DNA from: Alteromonas sp. IB21
GTDB taxonomy: Bacteria; Pseudomonadota; Gammaproteobacteria; Enterobacterales; Alteromonadaceae
Assembly (NCBI RefSeq): GCF_016405965.1
Contig: NZ_JAEFCD010000015.1
Coordinates: 48,655 to 112,654 of the forward strand
Reading direction: 5' to 3'
DNA length: 64,000 nucleotides
Within the stretch, counting starts at the first letter, position 1; every line of letters starts with the position of its first letter. Positions 38,475 to 47,310 of this stretch are shown piece by piece. Made by a program: the position numbers and the translations under genes. The notes under the pieces are model-generated. The model was not told the DNA's origin. It was given only the letters and a program-made list of their open reading frames with translations, and did no database searches.

Positions 38475-39227
38475 GTGCATCTTTTACGAGAGCTGTTTTT
38501 CATTATTTCTTCACCATTAAGCTTAATGTGCTTGATTTTAGCTATTGCCTTAATTCTGAGACAGTTTAATTTCAAACGATTATGCAAAGCATGCTTGTAT
38601 AGTGTTATATCATTAGCGTTGCTTACAACACAGCCTTACTTTGCAGATCTACTTTTATATCCTTTGGAGCATGAAATAGCATATTCAGAATCATTGGTGG
38701 AGTTCGAAGAAACAGACTTTATCGTTTCTCCCGCTTGTTATTACTCTACAGTCGGCAAAGTAACAGAATTATCTAGGTGGAGTCACTGTTCGTTACAACG
38801 ATTAATTCAAACAAGCAAACTCTCGAAAGAACTAGACAAACCAATTTTGGTAACCGGAGGAAACTTCTTACACGACCCTGACACAAACTATTCTCAAAAA
38901 GCGTATGACTTTCTTCTTGACCTCGGCGTTTCGCGAAAAAATTTAATTTTAGTAGCTAAAGGTACCAATACCGAGAGTGAGGTTGAATCAATAAAAGACT
39001 ATATAGAGAAAAAAAATGTCATTCTAGTTACGTCAGCTACACACACGAAAAGAGCTTCATTACTTCTCTCCGAACATTGTAATAATATTAATATTTACCC
39101 AGTAGATTTCCACAGCTCGGGAAGCCTTACTCCGTACCTTAAGATACCGTCTGTAAGCGCTATGCGCAGAGTGGAGATAGCGCTATACGAATATGGAGCT
39201 CGCGTAAAGTATTTCTTGTTTAGTTAA
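38475..39227 (+). CDS. DUF218/YdcF family membrane protein
   Basis: The DUF218 family (YdcF, ElyC, SanA) consists of inner-membrane proteins with a Rossmann-like periplasmic domain, linked to envelope polymer synthesis. This 250-residue form has two N-terminal hydrophobic segments, then LVTGG near 160, LVAKGTNTESEV near 190, and NVILVTSATHTKRA near 210-223, the family motifs. The start is uncertain: GTG at 38475 (AGGA 11 nt before) or TTG at 38466; the frame is open upstream to 38382 but runs across the protease gene. It precedes prsT by 63 bp in the same direction. Confidence 0.78.
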   Translation: MHLLRELFFIISSPLSLMCLILAIALILRQFNFKRLCKACLYSVISLALLTTQPYFADLLLYPLEHEIAYSESLVEFEETDFIVSPACYYSTVGKVTELSRWSHCSLQRLIQTSKLSKELDKPILVTGGNFLHDPDTNYSQKAYDFLLDLGVSRKNLILVAKGTNTESEVESIKDYIEKKNVILVTSATHTKRASLLLSEHCNNINIYPVDFHSSGSLTPYLKIPSVSAMRRVEIALYEYGARVKYFLFS

Positions 39228-39290
39228 ATTGCTTTGAAAAGCAGAAAATAAGTGCGTAATGTTAGCGAAACAAAGGAAATGGATTCAACC

Positions 39291-41804
39291 ATGAATAAAA
39301 AACAAATTTTATTTCTAGGCTTAACTAGCCTTCTGTCACTAGGGTGCACTCAAGAAACTGACCAAGAGAAATTTTTACTAGCTGAGAAGGACTATGAAGC
39401 TAGCGCCTACGAAAAGTCAATTATTCAGTTGAAAAGCTTAGTTCAGGAAAATGAAACGTTTTTGGATGCTAGACTTCTGTTAGCGGACGCATATTTGAAA
39501 ACTGGTCAGATATTAAATGCTAAGAGGGAATACACTCGCATACTCGAAAATATTAAAGAAGAAAATGCTGACAAAGCCTTTTCGGCGATAGAAAACTACT
39601 TTTTACTGAGTTTTTTTAATCAGGAATTCGAAGATATTGAGTCTTTCAATACTACATTTCCAGAGTTACAAAAGAACTCAAGAATTAGTAAACTTAATGA
39701 TAGATTCTTGATCCTTGTGGGGAGTACTGAGAAAAAAAGCGCCAAAACCCAAGATTTATTAGACCAAGCACTTATTGCACTAGAGAATAATATTTCGGAC
39801 CAAAAACTGAAGCTATCTCAAGACGAAACTGCTGCCATCGAAACAGAAAGCGATGGTATTTTTTTACCCATGCTAGGGCACTATTATCTTGCTAACGGTG
39901 AGGCTACAAAGTGCATTGATACCTTTGAAAAAGTAAATGAACAACTTTTTACTCACCCATACTCCACCCTACGGTTGGCGCAATGCTATTACAATAATAA
40001 AGAATATGATGAAGCACTGTTGTATTCCGATGAAGTTTTATCTCGATTCCCCGATCAACCATTAGCGAACAGGTTGAAAGGAACGATCAATTTTCTTAAC
40101 GGCTCTCTTGGAGAAGCTGAACAATATCTACTTAAAGCTGCAGATTTTTATCCCAATGACAGCGCCCTCAAAACTTACCTTGGCACGCTATACCTCCAAC
40201 AGGGATATTACGAGAAAGCATTTCAACAGCTAAAAGGGGCCAACTCAGTATTTCCAAAAGGACATCCTGCAAGAAAAGTGCTCGCTATAACTGAGCTAAA
40301 GCTTGGAAATTACGAAAAAGGAATTGAGGTGTTCAAAGATAGCTTAATTGATAGCGACGAAGCTGACCTGTCACTATTTGCTATTGCCGCAAACGCTGCT
40401 CAGGCAGAAGGCGATATCGATACGAGAAACCAACTCATCCAAAGTATTGCCTCGATCGAAACCTCTTCTTTGTCATCTGAATTTCAAAAGTTTTCTCAAC
40501 TAAATAAATTTAAAGCAAATGTTGAGGAAATGAATTTCGATTTCATTCCTTTGGTAGCACCTGAAAATGGTGCTTTAGCGCAGGTAATGATTGGAACACT
40601 TTATCAGTACAATCAAGTGGAAAAGTTAAAGCAAATTGCTAACACATGGCAGAGCAAAAACAAAGAGGCAGCAATTTTTGCAAGCAGCGTCGCAAGCTAT
40701 CTGCAAGGCGATTACGACGCTGCACTTAAGAGTCTTCGGGCAAATAAAGTTGTTAGCCCTCTGAAACATACGCTAATCGTTGAATCACTCTTAGCGACTC
40801 AGAATGCTAAGAAAGCAAGTGAATATCTAGAGGGAGCAATATCAACTGAAAAACCTGACCTACTATTGCTTAATCAGCTTTTTATCGTGAATTTGGAAAA
40901 TAGCTTTAGCCAGAATTACGTCTATAACGTAACCGACTCACTTATTGAAAAATCTTTTGAATTTGAGCTTTTGAAAGCCAAATTTTTATTACTTGAGAGC
41001 AAAAACAAAGAATCCTTAAGTTCTCTTTCTCGCTACAAAACAAGTGCTAAACAACTAAATTCTTCATATTGGAAGTTACTATTAAAAAATAAAGTAATGG
41101 CGACAGAACCTGAAGAAGTTTTGATAGCGTTAGATGAATGGATAAAACACACCCCCGACATTCCGGATGCTTATATTGCTAAAATCAATTACCTTGAGAC
41201 GTTAGGAAACGCGAATAAAGCACTAGAAACAACAGAGCAAGCTCTTCAGAAGTTTGATGATCCGAGATTACAGTTACTTCAAGTCAACTTTTTGTTGTTA
41301 ACAAGTTCGTTAGAGTTAGCTAAACAGAAGTTCGCTCAAATACCGAAAGCAACTCAAAATACTCCTTTAGGCAGAGGGATCTCCGCAAGCTTTGCATTGA
41401 CGAATAAGAATTTTGCTCTAGCCGAAGAAAGACTCTCCGAAGCATATGAAAAAGCACCTAGCCCACGAGTCGCTTCCATGATGTTCAGCGCGCTGATGAA
41501 CCAAAGAAAAACTAGCGAAGCAATTTCATTCTTAGAAAAGCATGTTTCGTATCTACCGACAGATATTATCAACATGCGCTTATTGGCAGACGCTTTAATT
41601 GAGAGAGACATGCTGAAAGCCCGTAGTTATTACATATTCTTGCTTGAAGCTACGCAAAATAACCATGCTGTCATGAATAACTTGGCTTGGATCGAGAATG
41701 AGCTTGGTAACAAACAGAATGCATTAACACTAATTGAGAAAGCGTTAGAACTAAAACCTAATGACCCGAATTACGAAGATACACTGGGATCAATAAAAAA
41801 TTAA
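39291..41804 (+). CDS. prsT: PEP-CTERM system TPR-repeat lipoprotein PrsT
   Basis: PrsT is a large tetratricopeptide-repeat lipoprotein found in exosortase/PEP-CTERM exopolysaccharide loci. It is thought to help polymer export or assembly at the periplasmic face. The start MNKKQILFLG at 39291 gives a signal with lipobox LSLGC (C19); the frame is open 13 codons upstream. The 837 residues are mostly degenerate TPR units, e.g. LLLADAYLKTGQILNAKREY (about 57-76), DSALKTYLGTLYLQQGYYEKA (about 290), and the last pair MNNLAWIENELGNKQNALTLIEKALELKPND near the end. The length is near but shorter than the 900 or so typical of the family. Confidence 0.82.
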   Translation: MNKKQILFLGLTSLLSLGCTQETDQEKFLLAEKDYEASAYEKSIIQLKSLVQENETFLDARLLLADAYLKTGQILNAKREYTRILENIKEENADKAFSAIENYFLLSFFNQEFEDIESFNTTFPELQKNSRISKLNDRFLILVGSTEKKSAKTQDLLDQALIALENNISDQKLKLSQDETAAIETESDGIFLPMLGHYYLANGEATKCIDTFEKVNEQLFTHPYSTLRLAQCYYNNKEYDEALLYSDEVLSRFPDQPLANRLKGTINFLNGSLGEAEQYLLKAADFYPNDSALKTYLGTLYLQQGYYEKAFQQLKGANSVFPKGHPARKVLAITELKLGNYEKGIEVFKDSLIDSDEADLSLFAIAANAAQAEGDIDTRNQLIQSIASIETSSLSSEFQKFSQLNKFKANVEEMNFDFIPLVAPENGALAQVMIGTLYQYNQVEKLKQIANTWQSKNKEAAIFASSVASYLQGDYDAALKSLRANKVVSPLKHTLIVESLLATQNAKKASEYLEGAISTEKPDLLLLNQLFIVNLENSFSQNYVYNVTDSLIEKSFEFELLKAKFLLLESKNKESLSSLSRYKTSAKQLNSSYWKLLLKNKVMATEPEEVLIALDEWIKHTPDIPDAYIAKINYLETLGNANKALETTEQALQKFDDPRLQLLQVNFLLLTSSLELAKQKFAQIPKATQNTPLGRGISASFALTNKNFALAEERLSEAYEKAPSPRVASMMFSALMNQRKTSEAISFLEKHVSYLPTDIINMRLLADALIERDMLKARSYYIFLLEATQNNHAVMNNLAWIENELGNKQNALTLIEKALELKPNDPNYEDTLGSIKN

Positions 41805-41834
41805 CTTAATCTTCAAGGTCTCCATAAATAATTG

Positions 41835-41870
41835 TAGCCCAAAGTAGGTCTAGACAGCCTATCTGGGCTA
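41835..41870 (+). other. Hairpin between prsT and the acyltransferase gene
   Basis: The outer stem TAGCCCA/TGGGCTA (41835-41841, 41864-41870) encloses an inner TAGG/CCTA pair. There is no T-run after it, so it is more likely a message-processing or stability stem than a terminator. Confidence 0.5.
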
Positions 41871-41905
41871 TGCTTATCTAGTAGTAACACCGTGCCAATA
41901 AGAGA

Positions 41906-42733
41906 ATGACAATGCTACAGCAATTGTTTAAAAAAATGGATAGTAATCCACTGCTTAAGAATGTGTCTAAATCACTTCAGACCACACTTGCAAACCGAGA
42001 AGTAAGTAAAATAGCTACCCATTTTAAACAATTTTTCAATACCTCCATAGCAAATGACCAGGCCACCAAGGAACTATCATTCAGGATAAGACATGATGTT
42101 TACTGCACTGAGCTAGCGTTTGAACCGGAAAAATCAGACGGCTTGGAGAAAGATGAATTTGACGAGCACTCGATCCATTGCTTAGTCCAGCATAAAGGGT
42201 CAAAAAACTTTGCAGGCACGGTTCGCATGGTAATGTCGAATTCTCCCGAGCAACTGCTCCCTATCGAGCAATTTTGTAGTCACGCTTTAGAAGATGAAGT
42301 CCTTCATCCTAAAAATTACAAGCGTGAAGAAATTTGTGAAATATCGCGTCTTGCTGTTCCCGCGCAATTTCGTAAACGGAAAACTGATAAGTATGAAGGC
42401 GCAGGTACTGGTGTAATTGATGAACATAGCTTCTCACAAAATGAAATGCGTTGCTTTCCCTTCATTGCCATCAGTTTATATTTTATGGCCGCAACGGTTA
42501 CGCAACAAAAAGGCATCAATCATATATTCGTAATGATGGAACCTAGGCTTGCTCGCAGCCTTAGATTTGTGGGTATCCCTTTTACCCAAATAGGAAAGGT
42601 GACTGAATATCACGGGAAAAGAGCGCCTTATCATATCGACCCCAAAGTGTTATTTCAAACACTATCTCCTGGTTTTAAGAAGTTGATGATGGTCATTGGA
42701 AAAGACATGAAAGAGCAACTCGATAATGTCTAA
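41906..42733 (+). CDS. PEP-CTERM/exosortase system-associated acyltransferase
   Basis: This family of GNAT-fold proteins, related to autoinducer synthases, is found only with exosortase loci; the product is not established. Features in the 275 residues: FRIRHDVYCTELAFEP near 60-75, EISRLAVPAQFRKRK near 146-160, and a C-terminal GIPFTQIGKVTEYHGKRAPY near 228-247. Two starts (ATG at 41906 or 41912) are equally good. Its last 8 bp overlap the FAD oxidoreductase gene, so both are translated as a pair and probably act in one reaction sequence. Confidence 0.87.
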   Translation: MTMLQQLFKKMDSNPLLKNVSKSLQTTLANREVSKIATHFKQFFNTSIANDQATKELSFRIRHDVYCTELAFEPEKSDGLEKDEFDEHSIHCLVQHKGSKNFAGTVRMVMSNSPEQLLPIEQFCSHALEDEVLHPKNYKREEICEISRLAVPAQFRKRKTDKYEGAGTGVIDEHSFSQNEMRCFPFIAISLYFMAATVTQQKGINHIFVMMEPRLARSLRFVGIPFTQIGKVTEYHGKRAPYHIDPKVLFQTLSPGFKKLMMVIGKDMKEQLDNV

Positions 42734-44357
42734 AAAAATGGAATTAGTAAACAAAATAGAGGCTATCGTTGGAAAGCCGAATGTTCTTACAAATGGCGAT
42801 ATGTTTGACGAGTTTTCTACAAGCACAATGAAGGAACAGACACACCCTTGTGCTGTAATCATACCCAATGACAAAAGTGATGTTTTCCAAATAGTTAAAT
42901 TGTTCAACGACGTTAACAGTCAAAGCGATGAAAAATTTCAATTACACCCTATTAGCAGTGGGAAAAACTGGGGCTATACGTGCTCGGAAGCGGGAAGCGA
43001 CAACGCTTTCTTACTGTATCTAGCTAACCTTAACAGCATCACAGAATATGACGATACTTTGGGTACAGTACGAATTGGGGCAGGTGTTACGCAAAAGCAG
43101 CTTTATGACTTTTTAAGAGAGAAAGGCCTTAAGTTTTGGATGGACGCAACAGGCTCATCAGTAGATTGCAGTGTTTTGGGTAACAGCCTAGAGAGAGGGT
43201 TTGGTCATACTCCCGCCGGCAACCACTTTGAGTTCATTAGTGACTTAGATGTAGTTTTAGGAAATGGTAAAGCTATTTCAACTGGATTTAGACAATTTTC
43301 TGACGAATCAAAACGATTTGCGAGTGAAGGGATATATAAATGGGGCGTGGGCCCTTACGTTGACGGAATGTTTTCTCAATCAACGCTGGGTATTGTAACT
43401 GAGGCAACACTTAAACTTATAGCTGCCCCTGAATGCTATCTTCCATTCTTTATTTCGACAAAGAAAGACACAAACATTAATATCTTGGTCGATAGAATTC
43501 GTGAATTACGAGAAAGGCAAGTTATAAAAAGCTGCGTCCACATAACAAATCTCGATAAATCATTGCAGGCAGCCCTTGATGAAAGTGACTGGCCCCTTTC
43601 AAAGCTTTCACTATCAGACGAAGATAGAAAGGGACATGCAAAAGTTTACATGTTAAACGAATGGACGGCATCAGGTGCACTTTACGGAAGTAACGACGAA
43701 GTAGAAGTTTGGAAGAAGAAAATTAAACGTACCTTTGCAAATGGAGAGTTTAAAGTACAGTTTATTAGCGAAGCTAAATTCAAATGGTTAAAGAGAATTG
43801 CCCCAAAAGTATCCCAATTAAGTGGTTTAAAAGTCGACAAAACACTCGACAAGTTAAACAGCCTAATGAAACTCAAACGCGGTGAACCTACGAATGACTT
43901 TCTAAAAAGTGTGCATTATAAACTAACAAAGCTTCCTCCTGACAAAGACTTCACAAAGCTTGAAAGAAACAAAGTTGGTCTTATATGGCTCGCACCAACA
44001 GCCCCAGCTACAGGTAAAAATGCCGAAAGGCTCGTATCTATTGTTTCAGAAGTTCTAGAGAAATTTGACGTCGAATCAGCAATATCGATGACTGTACTCA
44101 CCTCAACGGCAATTGAATGTGTAATCTCTCTGTTATATGACAGACGTTCTGATAGCTCAGACCATCATGCGGAGAGCTGTCACAGTTCATTGGTAAGACG
44201 ACTCATAGAGAGCGGCTACCTGACCTACAGGCTCAATAGCTTACAGCATCGTGATTATGACAAATACTATTCCTCGACCTTGATAGAAAGCATTCGAGAG
44301 ATTAAACATACACTAGACCCTAACTCCGTAATCGCGTCGGGGCGTTACGGGTTGTGA
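42726..44357 (+). CDS. FAD-binding oxidoreductase, PCMH/vanillyl-alcohol oxidase type
   Basis: The 543 residues have a PCMH-type FAD domain. HPCAVIIPNDKSDVFQIVKLFND (about 41-63) is followed by SSGKNWGYTCSE, VRIGAGVTQKQLYDFLREKGL near 118-138, and GNSLERGFGHTPAGNH near 152-167, where FAD contacts are expected. A cap domain follows. It resembles 4-cresol dehydrogenase and vanillyl-alcohol oxidase relatives, which oxidise phenols or sugars; the real substrate is unknown. The 8-bp overlap with the exosortase-associated acyltransferase suggests joint work. Confidence 0.82.
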   Translation: MSKKMELVNKIEAIVGKPNVLTNGDMFDEFSTSTMKEQTHPCAVIIPNDKSDVFQIVKLFNDVNSQSDEKFQLHPISSGKNWGYTCSEAGSDNAFLLYLANLNSITEYDDTLGTVRIGAGVTQKQLYDFLREKGLKFWMDATGSSVDCSVLGNSLERGFGHTPAGNHFEFISDLDVVLGNGKAISTGFRQFSDESKRFASEGIYKWGVGPYVDGMFSQSTLGIVTEATLKLIAAPECYLPFFISTKKDTNINILVDRIRELRERQVIKSCVHITNLDKSLQAALDESDWPLSKLSLSDEDRKGHAKVYMLNEWTASGALYGSNDEVEVWKKKIKRTFANGEFKVQFISEAKFKWLKRIAPKVSQLSGLKVDKTLDKLNSLMKLKRGEPTNDFLKSVHYKLTKLPPDKDFTKLERNKVGLIWLAPTAPATGKNAERLVSIVSEVLEKFDVESAISMTVLTSTAIECVISLLYDRRSDSSDHHAESCHSSLVRRLIESGYLTYRLNSLQHRDYDKYYSSTLIESIREIKHTLDPNSVIASGRYGL

Positions 44358-44441
44358 TAGCGTGTCAGGTTATTTAACACCTCAAAATTCACCGAGCACA
44401 AAAACAAAACAAATCCCATTAAAATCATAATCTTAAATTAA

Positions 44442-44458
44442 TGGCACATTACCTGCTA
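44442..44458 (+). promoter_or_regulatory. Sigma-54 (RpoN) promoter before the PEP-CTERM gene
   Basis: TGGCACATTACCTGCTA at 44442-44458 has GG and GC exactly 10 bp apart and matches the sigma-54 consensus TGGCAC-N5-TTGC in all but one of the key bases. It lies 80 bp upstream of the ATG. PEP-CTERM genes of exosortase A systems are known to depend on RpoN with PrsK/PrsR, so the fit to context is strong. Confidence 0.75.
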
Positions 44459-44538
44459 ACATTTTAATGACAATCGCTACTAACGCTGTGCAGTCAACTA
44501 GTCGCGAAAAACAGAATGCTTATTCAAAAGGAAAAGAC

Positions 44539-45570
44539 ATGAAATTTTCTAAAATTTAAAAGAGCTTAGTAGCTGGAGCTGTTCTAGCAGGCGCTTCGCT
44601 CTCTGCGAACGCGGGCGTTGTAGCAACATCCTATTTAGATGTTCAGTCGTTTGGGATCGTTGCCTACTATGACGCTGCACTGACACAGCAAGTTGCTCCT
44701 CAAGACCTAGGGACATTCATAACTATCACAGGCGGTCTACGTTCAGCATCTAGCAGTACTGGCTTTAACGGTGTTGGCCTTCCCGACTCACCTGTTTTCG
44801 CAGACGATGCAACTAGTTTCGTTATTGCTGAAAACACAGCGGATGGTGTGTTTGACTGTACAGGTCCTTCGTGTGGGATTTTAGGTGTTTCTAATAACAG
44901 TTTATTAAACAATTACGGTAGTGCGCTTGCTATTCACAATGATAGTCTTGCAAATGGGTACGGCTATGGCATGGCTGACGCGATTGTGAGTGGTAATGCT
45001 CTTGCGGATCCATCCAGTCAGGCATCAGGGATGACATATGCAGCAGCATCTGTCGGCAGCAACAACAATATCGCTTCAGGTAATTCAGATATAGCTGATG
45101 CTCTTACAACTGCGCTACAAATTACTGTACAAAATGTTTCTGAATTATACTTGGGTTTTGCTGCGACTTACTCACTTATTGTTGATACGGCTCAATCTAT
45201 AGGTTCAGGTCAGGTTTCTAATGCAACGGCATCAGCAATTCTTACTGTTGGTCTAGGTACTGATACTTCTAATGGAAATGGCGGTGCACTTGGATTCGAC
45301 TTTGGCGGTGGCTTCGTTGATATCGGCCCAACACTTCTGAGCCGAAATCTTGTTAATGAAGGTGATGACTTCTCTGGAAGCGACACTGGCAGTTTCGTGG
45401 CTACAGGTTCAGGCGATAGCGGATTTTTCCGTGTAGGTTCTGGTGATTATCAGGTTGATATCAAGCAGGAATCAACAGCACGAGTTTCTCTAGTTTCAGC
45501 GCCTGGAACTTTAGCAATTGCTGGCCTAGGTCTTCTAGGTTTAGCTGCATCTAGACGCAGAAAATCGTAA
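44539..45570 (+). pseudogene. PEP-CTERM-like exported protein, stop codon in the signal peptide
   Basis: The frame from the ATG at 44539 (after AAGGA) to 45570 is open over 344 codons except for a TAA at 44557-44559, codon 7. Around it the code reads MKFSKI-stop-KSLVAGAVLAGASLSANAG, an ordinary signal peptide; TTA to TAA would need one base change. No ATG, GTG or TTG lies between the stop and the mature part, so normal translation fails. The body is rich in S, G, N and A. The C-terminus has SAPGTLAIAGLGLLGLAASRRRKS, a PEP-CTERM anchor with the PEP replaced by APG. It is preceded by a sigma-54 promoter and followed by a terminator. Confidence 0.8.
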
Positions 45571-45594
45571 AAAAAGATTGACAAACTATCTAAA

Positions 45595-45618
45595 GGCCCT
45601 CGCAAGAGGGCTTTTTTC
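45595..45618 (+). terminator. Terminator of the PEP-CTERM gene
   Basis: The stem GCCCTC/GAGGGC (45596-45601, 45606-45611) with a GCAA loop is followed by six T. It ends a message of about 1.1 kb that starts at the sigma-54 site. Confidence 0.93.
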
Positions 45619-45683
45619 ATTTTACTGAAACCATTTTTATCGTTAGGCTTGATATCAAGCTTTCTCAACTTAAAATTTTGTTT

Positions 45684-46745
45684 ATGGCAGTATTCCTAGA
45701 GCGTAAAATTTTCGCTTCATTTGAAGAGGTTAAAATATTTCTAAGAGAAGTTCATGAGCATATTGACACACCTACCCCCTTCACCTCTCTAGCTTGGCAG
45801 GAATCTTGGGTATATTCCCTGAAACTATTTCCTAGTCTTTACATCTTCAAGTTAGAAAACCAGCCTATCGGCTATTGTTGGATAGCGAGTAAAAAGACGC
45901 TGCTTTTCCCTCCCATTCATTCATGGTATTTAAACCAATCTGGCATAATTAGTGAAGACCAAGTTTGGATTGAATATAACACTCTAATTTGCTCAAAAAA
46001 ACACGAACAAGCATGCCTTATATCCCTTTTAGAGGAAGCCAAAAAAAGTCATGCTTGTAAGCTGTATATTTCTATGTCGCACGATATATCAATTAGCAAG
46101 GAGATAATTGAAAATACCTTTGACATTAAAGCCGAAACAATTAATGGCTATCGAACTTCAATGCTTACTCCAGACTTGGAAAAGCAATTGTCAAAAAACA
46201 CCCGTTCTCAAATTCGCCGCTCTACTAGACTGCTTGAAGACCAATATGGCTCGATTTCAGTGAATGAAGCATCAGAAGCCCAGCGTCATATTTTTTTGGA
46301 TAATTTAGGCGCGTTGCATAAAGAGAAGTGGAGCGACAGCACAGAAGGTAGTGGATTTGACAACCCATCTTTTCTCGCGCATCACAGGTATTTTTTAGAA
46401 AATTTTTCTGAATATGTGAGTATTGCAGAAGTGAAAGCAGGCGCTACACTATTGGGCTACACTTATAACTTAGCTTTTGGTGATACTGTTTATTTTTACT
46501 GCTCAGGCATAAATTATCAGTTTGCTAACAATAAAATCAAACCTGGGTACACTTTGCATTTTACGTTGATGGAGTATTACCGAAAAAAGGGCTTTCATTG
46601 GTATGATTTCTTGGGTGGAGAGAGTCGATATAAAAAAAGCTTTTGCACAGAAGCTTATGAATTCAAGAATTTAACTTTATATACTAAGTCTATCGAGGGG
46701 GGATTAGCCAGCTTTCTTAAACACCTTAAACAGAAACTTTCTTAA
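45684..46745 (+). CDS. GNAT-fold acyltransferase, FemAB/BioF2-like
   Basis: The 353-residue protein has the double-GNAT plan seen in FemAB-like acyltransferases: TPFTSLAWQESWV near 28-40, then SKNTRSQIRRSTR near 170-182, HKEKWSD near 210, and GYTYNLAFGDTVYFYCSGIN...PGYTLHF near 256-292, with YDFLGGESRYKKSF close to the end. The enzymes transfer amino-acyl or acyl groups to sugars or amines; the substrate here is unknown. The ATG at 45684 is chosen over a TTG two codons earlier. It runs convergent with and overlaps the next gene by 20 bp. Confidence 0.78.
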   Translation: MAVFLERKIFASFEEVKIFLREVHEHIDTPTPFTSLAWQESWVYSLKLFPSLYIFKLENQPIGYCWIASKKTLLFPPIHSWYLNQSGIISEDQVWIEYNTLICSKKHEQACLISLLEEAKKSHACKLYISMSHDISISKEIIENTFDIKAETINGYRTSMLTPDLEKQLSKNTRSQIRRSTRLLEDQYGSISVNEASEAQRHIFLDNLGALHKEKWSDSTEGSGFDNPSFLAHHRYFLENFSEYVSIAEVKAGATLLGYTYNLAFGDTVYFYCSGINYQFANNKIKPGYTLHFTLMEYYRKKGFHWYDFLGGESRYKKSFCTEAYEFKNLTLYTKSIEGGLASFLKHLKQKLS

Positions 46746-47310
46746 GCACCCTAGCCGGATTCCCTCCAACAATTACCCCATCAGGAACATCATCAACAAC
46801 CACCGAACCTGCTGCGACAACGCTTCCCTTACCTACGTTTGCCATAATCAAGGCGCCATTACCTAACCAGCAGTTTTCTCCAACACTAACTTTAGTAAAT
46901 ACTCCGCCTTGGTCCTTAATAGGTTTATTTGGGTCAGAAAAGTTATGCTGGCCTTTGCCGCTCATAATATGCACGCCACTGCCCAGCAAGGTGTTTCTGC
47001 CTATAGCACATTTGCCTATATTACATTGCGGCCCGATGTATACTCCCTCGTCAATCTCAGTATCTTTTTGTGAAAAAAGGGTCGCAAAGCCAATGAGAGC
47101 ATTAGGAGCACAAGACGTCATAGTAAATCGATAAAATCCAGCTCGTAAATAGCACCCCAGCTTGCCGGGCAAAAGAGACAACAATTGGCTAAAAGAAGAA
47201 AAAGTGCTGTCTTTATTAACAAAAAAAGATAGCAGAAAATAAAGAAGCGTAAACGGCATCATAACGATTGCGCACAGTACAAAAAAAACTTGCTTAATCA
47301 AATTCTTCAT
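46726..47310 (-). CDS. Hexapeptide-repeat O-acetyltransferase
   Basis: The 194-residue protein has an N-terminal hydrophobic stretch (about 6-33), which may anchor it to the membrane, and a left-handed beta-helix of hexapeptide repeats. The serine-acetyltransferase-like pattern GSGVHIMSGKGQHNF carries the likely catalytic histidines, and VGENCWLGNGALIMANV follows. It should acetylate a sugar of the polysaccharide. The ATG at 47310 overlaps the stop of the upstream glycosyltransferase by 4 bp (ATGA), which fixes this start against a longer frame. Confidence 0.85.
   Translation of the reverse strand: MKNLIKQVFFVLCAIVMMPFTLLYFLLSFFVNKDSTFSSFSQLLSLLPGKLGCYLRAGFYRFTMTSCAPNALIGFATLFSQKDTEIDEGVYIGPQCNIGKCAIGRNTLLGSGVHIMSGKGQHNFSDPNKPIKDQGGVFTKVSVGENCWLGNGALIMANVGKGSVVAAGSVVVDDVPDGVIVGGNPARVLKKVSV

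Noticed and set aside
44848..45570. A shorter intact gene starting inside the PEP-CTERM frame
   Set aside because: It would lack the signal peptide required for a C-terminally sorted protein, and no ribosome-binding site precedes this internal ATG-like start.
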